From NCBI GenBank assembly GCA_037147235.1, contig JBAWVO010000156.1, forward strand, positions 1-15,218: 15,218 nucleotides of DNA, written 5' to 3'. Positions 15,061 to 15,218 of the stretch are shown here, piece after piece; the first letter of the stretch is position 1, and each line of letters opens with the position of its first letter. The notes below the pieces were generated by a model. The model was not told where the DNA came from, ran no database searches, and saw only the letters and a list, made by a program, of their open reading frames with translations. Source of the stretch: JANXQG01 sp037147235. GTDB lineage: Bacteria; Planctomycetota; Planctomycetia; Pirellulales; Thermoguttaceae. The position numbers and the translations under genes were made by a program.

Positions 15061-15100
15061 GGTGGCACCGCATGGCCCATAATAATCGTACTGTGCCACC
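15061..15100. repeat. Inverted repeat GGTGGCAC ... GTGCCACC
   Basis: Perfect 8-base arms at 15061-15068 and 15093-15100 enclose 24 bases. It lies upstream of the antitoxin-like gene in the last 241 bases of the window, which otherwise show no gene I can support. It may be another extragenic palindrome or a protein-binding site. Confidence 0.4.
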
Positions 15101-15218
15101 CAGATATCACGCCTGGGCCGAATTTCGGATAAAGGGGTATCCGGTTTGCTCAGGTTCCAGTTCGCAGCCTGATTAGGACAAGCGAATCAAGTGATCGGTG
15201 GATCCGATGCTCAGGGGC

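Overview
The window reads as a piece of a Gram-negative, fairly GC-rich chromosome (about 60% GC in most genes, by eye). A planctomycete, perhaps of the Pirellula lineage, is my best guess. The reasons are a very long RND permease of a kind I associate with that phylum, lipoprotein and outer-membrane export machinery, a Phd-like orphan antitoxin, and many short palindromic repeats with three-base loops. The placement is inference: there is no rRNA or marker gene. I see no tRNA, rRNA, CRISPR array, transposase or phage gene, and no gene-free stretch above 300 bases.

Left part (1-7121, + strand): a four-gene tripartite efflux locus. It runs TolC-type outer-membrane channel, TetR-type regulator, lipoprotein membrane-fusion adaptor and RND inner-membrane permease. 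The regulator has its own promoter with 17-base spacing. A GTTAC-N4-GTAAC palindrome lies over its -10 box and start codon, suggesting autoregulation and possibly a leaderless message. Regulator, adaptor and permease are separated by only 15 and 3 bases, so this promoter probably drives all three. The adaptor's signal-peptide region carries a repeat cassette bounded by perfect 26-base inverted repeats and read through in frame.

Middle (7189-10044): a lower-GC family 2 glycosyltransferase on + faces a GDSL/SGNH esterase with a C-terminal autotransporter-like beta-barrel on -. Both act at or near the envelope. A perfect 8-2-8 palindrome sits on the esterase stop codon, in the convergent gap. 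The 233 bases upstream of the esterase hold two palindromic repeat units.

Right part (10278-14977, - strand): a type III-like restriction-modification locus. Transcription order is a small Phd-like antitoxin, a beta-class adenine methyltransferase (Mod) and a DEAH helicase with a C-terminal PD-(D/E)XK nuclease (Res). Mod and Res overlap by 4 bases (ATGA). The middle of Mod, where the target-recognition domain should lie, is clearly more AT-rich than its ends, as expected if specificity has been exchanged by recombination.

The most interesting observations are the repeat cassette inside the adaptor signal peptide, the operator/promoter of the regulator, the mosaic Mod gene with an antitoxin-like gene at its head, and the recurring three-base-loop palindromes.
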